NCBI GenBank assembly: GCA_041484525.1
Contig: JBGPHT010000186.1
Location: 1-14,667, forward strand
Source of the DNA: JBGPHT01 sp041484525
GTDB taxonomy: Bacteria > Acidobacteriota > Terriglobia > Bryobacterales > Bryobacteraceae
Direction: 5' to 3'
DNA length: 14,667 nucleotides
The position numbers and the translations under genes were made by a program. This document shows, one piece after another, positions 12,667 to 14,667 of the stretch. Positions within the stretch are counted from its first letter, which is position 1. Every line of letters starts with the position of its first letter. The notes beneath the pieces were generated by a model, which was not told where the DNA came from, searched no databases, and worked only from the letters and a program-made list of their open reading frames with translations.

Positions 12667-13050
12667 TCGGGACATGAAGGCAGAAGTTCTCTCCCCGTCA
12701 ATTGGCTGTATCACACCCATCTCGCCCCCTGGAGGGTTTGTGCGGTCCTGCCATCTGCCAGAAGTTCGGAACGCCGGCATTTCGTCCAAGTGGATCGCGA
12801 TCGGTAAACACTGCGTTGGGGCTGATGTATCTGCTTTCCATTTGCCGGTCGCCACAGCAATGAACGCCCGCATGGCAGTCTGACCCTCCATCTGTTGACC
12901 AGGGACGGGCGTCGCAGGTGGCATAAATGCATCCCCAGATCCGATGCCGATGCTGAAACCAACAACAACGAACTGTCGAAGGCGCTCCAAGCTAGAGCCG
13001 TCGCGTCACTATCCGCCGGCAGTTCGCAAAGGCAAGAGGGGACAGCATTG
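12667..13050. other. 384-bp stretch without a recognisable gene
   Basis: This lies between the 3' ends of the kinase and sulfatase genes. Reading frames here are open but unconvincing. A minus-strand frame from a TTG at 12990 reads MERLRQFVVVGFSIGIGSGD and runs into the kinase 3' end. A plus-strand 75-codon frame starts inside the kinase end at 12656. Neither shows the GC-rich third positions of its neighbours, a good ribosome binding site or a known family. No terminator hairpin was found. It may be a decayed gene or an imported fragment. Confidence 0.4.
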
Positions 13051-14478
13051 TTACTGCTGCGGCAGCGGTTTGGCTGGCGCCGGCGGGCGTTCATTGCCGA
13101 TGTGATCGGCCACGTTGCCGGCCTGCATCCCGCTCACGCCCACCACGCGCTGCGGCAGCATCGTAGCGTTCCAGTTCTCGTAATCCTGCACCATGCGGCG
13201 ATAGACTTCCGCCTGGCGGTCCTTCAGATTGGCGCGCTCCAGCGGGTCCTGGACCACGTTGAACAGGAACGTATTCTCGCGGATCTTGAGCCACTTCATC
13301 TCCCCGTCGCGAAGGGCGCGCTGGGAGTTTCCGTTGTAGCGCCAATAGACCTTGCGTGACAGTGGCGCTGCGCCCTGCGTCAGCGCCGGTAGAAGATTGA
13401 TGCCATCGGAAGGATACGCCGGATCGGGCGCCGTGCCCGCCGCGGCCAGCAGCGTGGGCAGCCAGTCCATGCTCATGGAAACTTGCTGGCTGGTGCTTCC
13501 CGCACCCACGCGTCCCGGCCACTTCACGATTGCCGGGATGCGCAGGCCGCCTTCCAGCAACTCCATTTTCTTGCCCGAAAAGGGCCACGTATCCGAAAAA
13601 CGTTCGCCGCCGTTGTCGCTTGTGAAAATCACGAGGGTGTTCCCGGCGATGCCGCGTTGCTCCAAGACCTGCATCACGCGGCCCACCTGCTGGTCGAGCG
13701 CCGTAACCATGCGGGCGTACGTCGCAAGCGACCCGCCGTCGTAATGCTGCAGGGTGCGGATTCGCAACGCTTCGGCCTCATCCTCGCGCCCTTCCCAGGG
13801 CCAGTGCGGAGCATTGAAGTGCAAGCTAAGGAAGAACGGCTTCTGTGCGGCTGCATACTCGCCGATGACTTTCACCGCACGGTCGCCCAGCAACTCCGTC
13901 AGGTAACCCGCTTGTTCGATCTTGGCGTCGTCGTCCCATAGATCGCCAGTGTCGCTGTTGGCCGGACCCGACTTGTGAGTGAAATAGTCCAGCGCGCCCC
14001 CCCGAAATCCCCAGAAGTGGTCGTAGCCGCTCTTGAGCGGTCCGTAATCCGGCAGCCTGCCCAGATGCCACTTGCCGATCAGCGTGGTTCCGTAGCCGGC
14101 CTTCTTCAATAACGACGGCAGAGTGGGATGCTCCGGCGGCAGCCCCACGTCTTGATTCGTAATCGGCTCTTCGAGCCCCACCGCCAGCCGGTATTGGTAC
14201 CGCCCTGTGATCAACGCGGTGCGGGTCGCCGAACATACCGCCGAATTCGCATACGCCTGGAGGAACTTCATGCCCGCCGCGGCGAGCCGGTCGACATTCG
14301 GCGTCGAATAATCCCGCCGGCCGTAGCAGGAAAGATCCGCGTAGCCCAGATCGTCGGCCATGATGTAGACGATGTTGGGACGCGCCTGCTGCGCGTGTGC
14401 TCCACGAGTGCCAAGCGCCAGCGCGACCACGGGAGCCGCTGTGGCGGCCAACGCTTTCCGCCGCGTGATGTAATCCAT
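13051..14478 (-). CDS. Sulfatase (arylsulfatase type, formylglycine-dependent), Tat-exported
   Basis: A 475-residue type I sulfatase. The N-terminus ITRRKALAATAAPVVALALG with AHA near residue 29 is a Tat signal peptide. The mature enzyme begins RPNIVYIMADDLGYADLS with calcium ligands Asp42 and Asp43. VCSATRTALITGR (81-93) is the sulfatase signature: Cys82 in C-x-A-x-R is the residue oxidised to formylglycine. GKWHLG (135-140) supplies Lys136/His138, NAPHWPW has His225, TSDNGG has Asp288/Asn289, and SGKK (301-304) supplies a further sulfate-binding Lys. LEGGLRIP follows. Length and order match the family. The substrate is a sulfate ester, probably of a polysaccharide or aromatic compound, not readable from sequence. 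It needs a formylglycine-generating enzyme encoded elsewhere. It is monocistronic here and transcribed toward the kinase gene. Confidence 0.94.
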   Translation of the reverse strand: MDYITRRKALAATAAPVVALALGTRGAHAQQARPNIVYIMADDLGYADLSCYGRRDYSTPNVDRLAAAGMKFLQAYANSAVCSATRTALITGRYQYRLAVGLEEPITNQDVGLPPEHPTLPSLLKKAGYGTTLIGKWHLGRLPDYGPLKSGYDHFWGFRGGALDYFTHKSGPANSDTGDLWDDDAKIEQAGYLTELLGDRAVKVIGEYAAAQKPFFLSLHFNAPHWPWEGREDEAEALRIRTLQHYDGGSLATYARMVTALDQQVGRVMQVLEQRGIAGNTLVIFTSDNGGERFSDTWPFSGKKMELLEGGLRIPAIVKWPGRVGAGSTSQQVSMSMDWLPTLLAAAGTAPDPAYPSDGINLLPALTQGAAPLSRKVYWRYNGNSQRALRDGEMKWLKIRENTFLFNVVQDPLERANLKDRQAEVYRRMVQDYENWNATMLPQRVVGVSGMQAGNVADHIGNERPPAPAKPLPQQ

Positions 14479-14492
14479 TGATCTCCCGCACC

Positions 14493-14521
14493 ATTATAGG
14501 CCCGAAACTTAGGCGGGTCGA
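14493..14521 (-). promoter_or_regulatory. Sulfatase gene promoter
   Basis: On the minus strand, TCGACC (14521-14516, four of six to consensus) and a perfect TATAAT (14498-14493) are separated by 17 bp. Transcription should start near 14486, about 8 nt before the ATG at 14478. GGGAG (14487-14483) is then at the extreme 5' end of the transcript, so the leader is minimal. Confidence 0.65.
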
Positions 14522-14638
14522 TGACTTAACCCGACCTTCGCACTTGGCGTATGCGTGTCGGCGGAATCGGCGATAGCGATGCAGCAAGTGGTTCGGCTTC
14601 AATAGAACAATTCTGGAATCGCTTGTAGTGCAGACCTA

Positions 14639-14667
14639 CCCTCTATGCAAGAGGGGAAAAGCATGCC
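14639..14667 (+). promoter_or_regulatory. Small hairpin over a possible ribosome binding site, before a possible start codon at the window edge
   Basis: CCCTCT (14639-14644) pairs with AGAGGG (14650-14655) around a five-base loop. The right arm contains GAGGGG, a plausible Shine-Dalgarno sequence 6 nt before an ATG at 14663-14665. If a gene begins there, its ribosome site would be partly hidden in the stem. Only five bases remain in the window, so the gene cannot be confirmed. The rest of 14479-14638, apart from the sulfatase promoter, holds nothing recognisable. Confidence 0.3.

Noticed and set aside
13038..13045. GGGGACAG as a second copy of the REP-like element
   Set aside because: Only eight bases match and no inverted partner is nearby.

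Overview
The window looks like chromosomal DNA of a soil acidobacterium close to Candidatus Solibacter / Bryobacterales. This is inferred from gene content: a TIGR03435-family secreted protein, a Ser/Thr kinase fused to a PD40-type beta-propeller, Tat-exported enolase-superfamily and xylose-isomerase-like proteins, and an exported arylsulfatase-type enzyme. Coding DNA is GC-rich with strong GC bias at third positions. No rRNA, tRNA, CRISPR array or intact transposase was seen.

Layout. 25-573 (+) is the C-terminal part of an S41 peptidase with no intact front end. It converges on a two-gene minus-strand operon, 2886-581: a Tat-exported sugar-phosphate-isomerase-like protein followed, with an ATGA overlap, by an enolase-superfamily enzyme. 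Divergent from it, 2994-3607 (+) is a higBA toxin-antitoxin pair. Then comes a tightly overlapping plus-strand operon, 3635-7379: xdhC, a MocA/MobA-like nucleotidyltransferase and an AsmA-like membrane protein, joined by GTGA and ATGA overlaps. Its stop codon overlaps that of a converging TIGR03435 gene (8311-7376, -). Upstream of that gene are a REP-like inverted repeat (8378-8475), a VOC/glyoxalase-fold gene (8930-8487, -) and an ankyrin-repeat gene (9904-8927, -). The ankyrin gene is broken by two frame changes but still ends in an ATGA overlap with the VOC gene. Divergently, 10015-12666 (+) encodes the kinase-propeller receptor. A 384-bp stretch without a recognisable gene follows, then a Tat-exported sulfatase (14478-13051, -). 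The right end may hold the start codon of another plus-strand gene.

How the genes fit together. The isomerase/enolase pair suggests extracytoplasmic processing of a sugar or sugar acid. XdhC plus a MocA-like enzyme forms a molybdenum-cofactor finishing module for xanthine-dehydrogenase-type enzymes encoded elsewhere. Several promoters sit so close to their start codons (higB, xdhC, the kinase, the sulfatase) that leaderless or nearly leaderless mRNAs are predicted. Two genes, the S41 fragment and the ankyrin gene, appear to be decaying. I did not find a convincing new defence or mobile system. The most unusual points are the leaderless promoter pattern, the deletion-scarred ankyrin gene, the REP-like hairpin and the orphan XdhC-MocA-AsmA operon.
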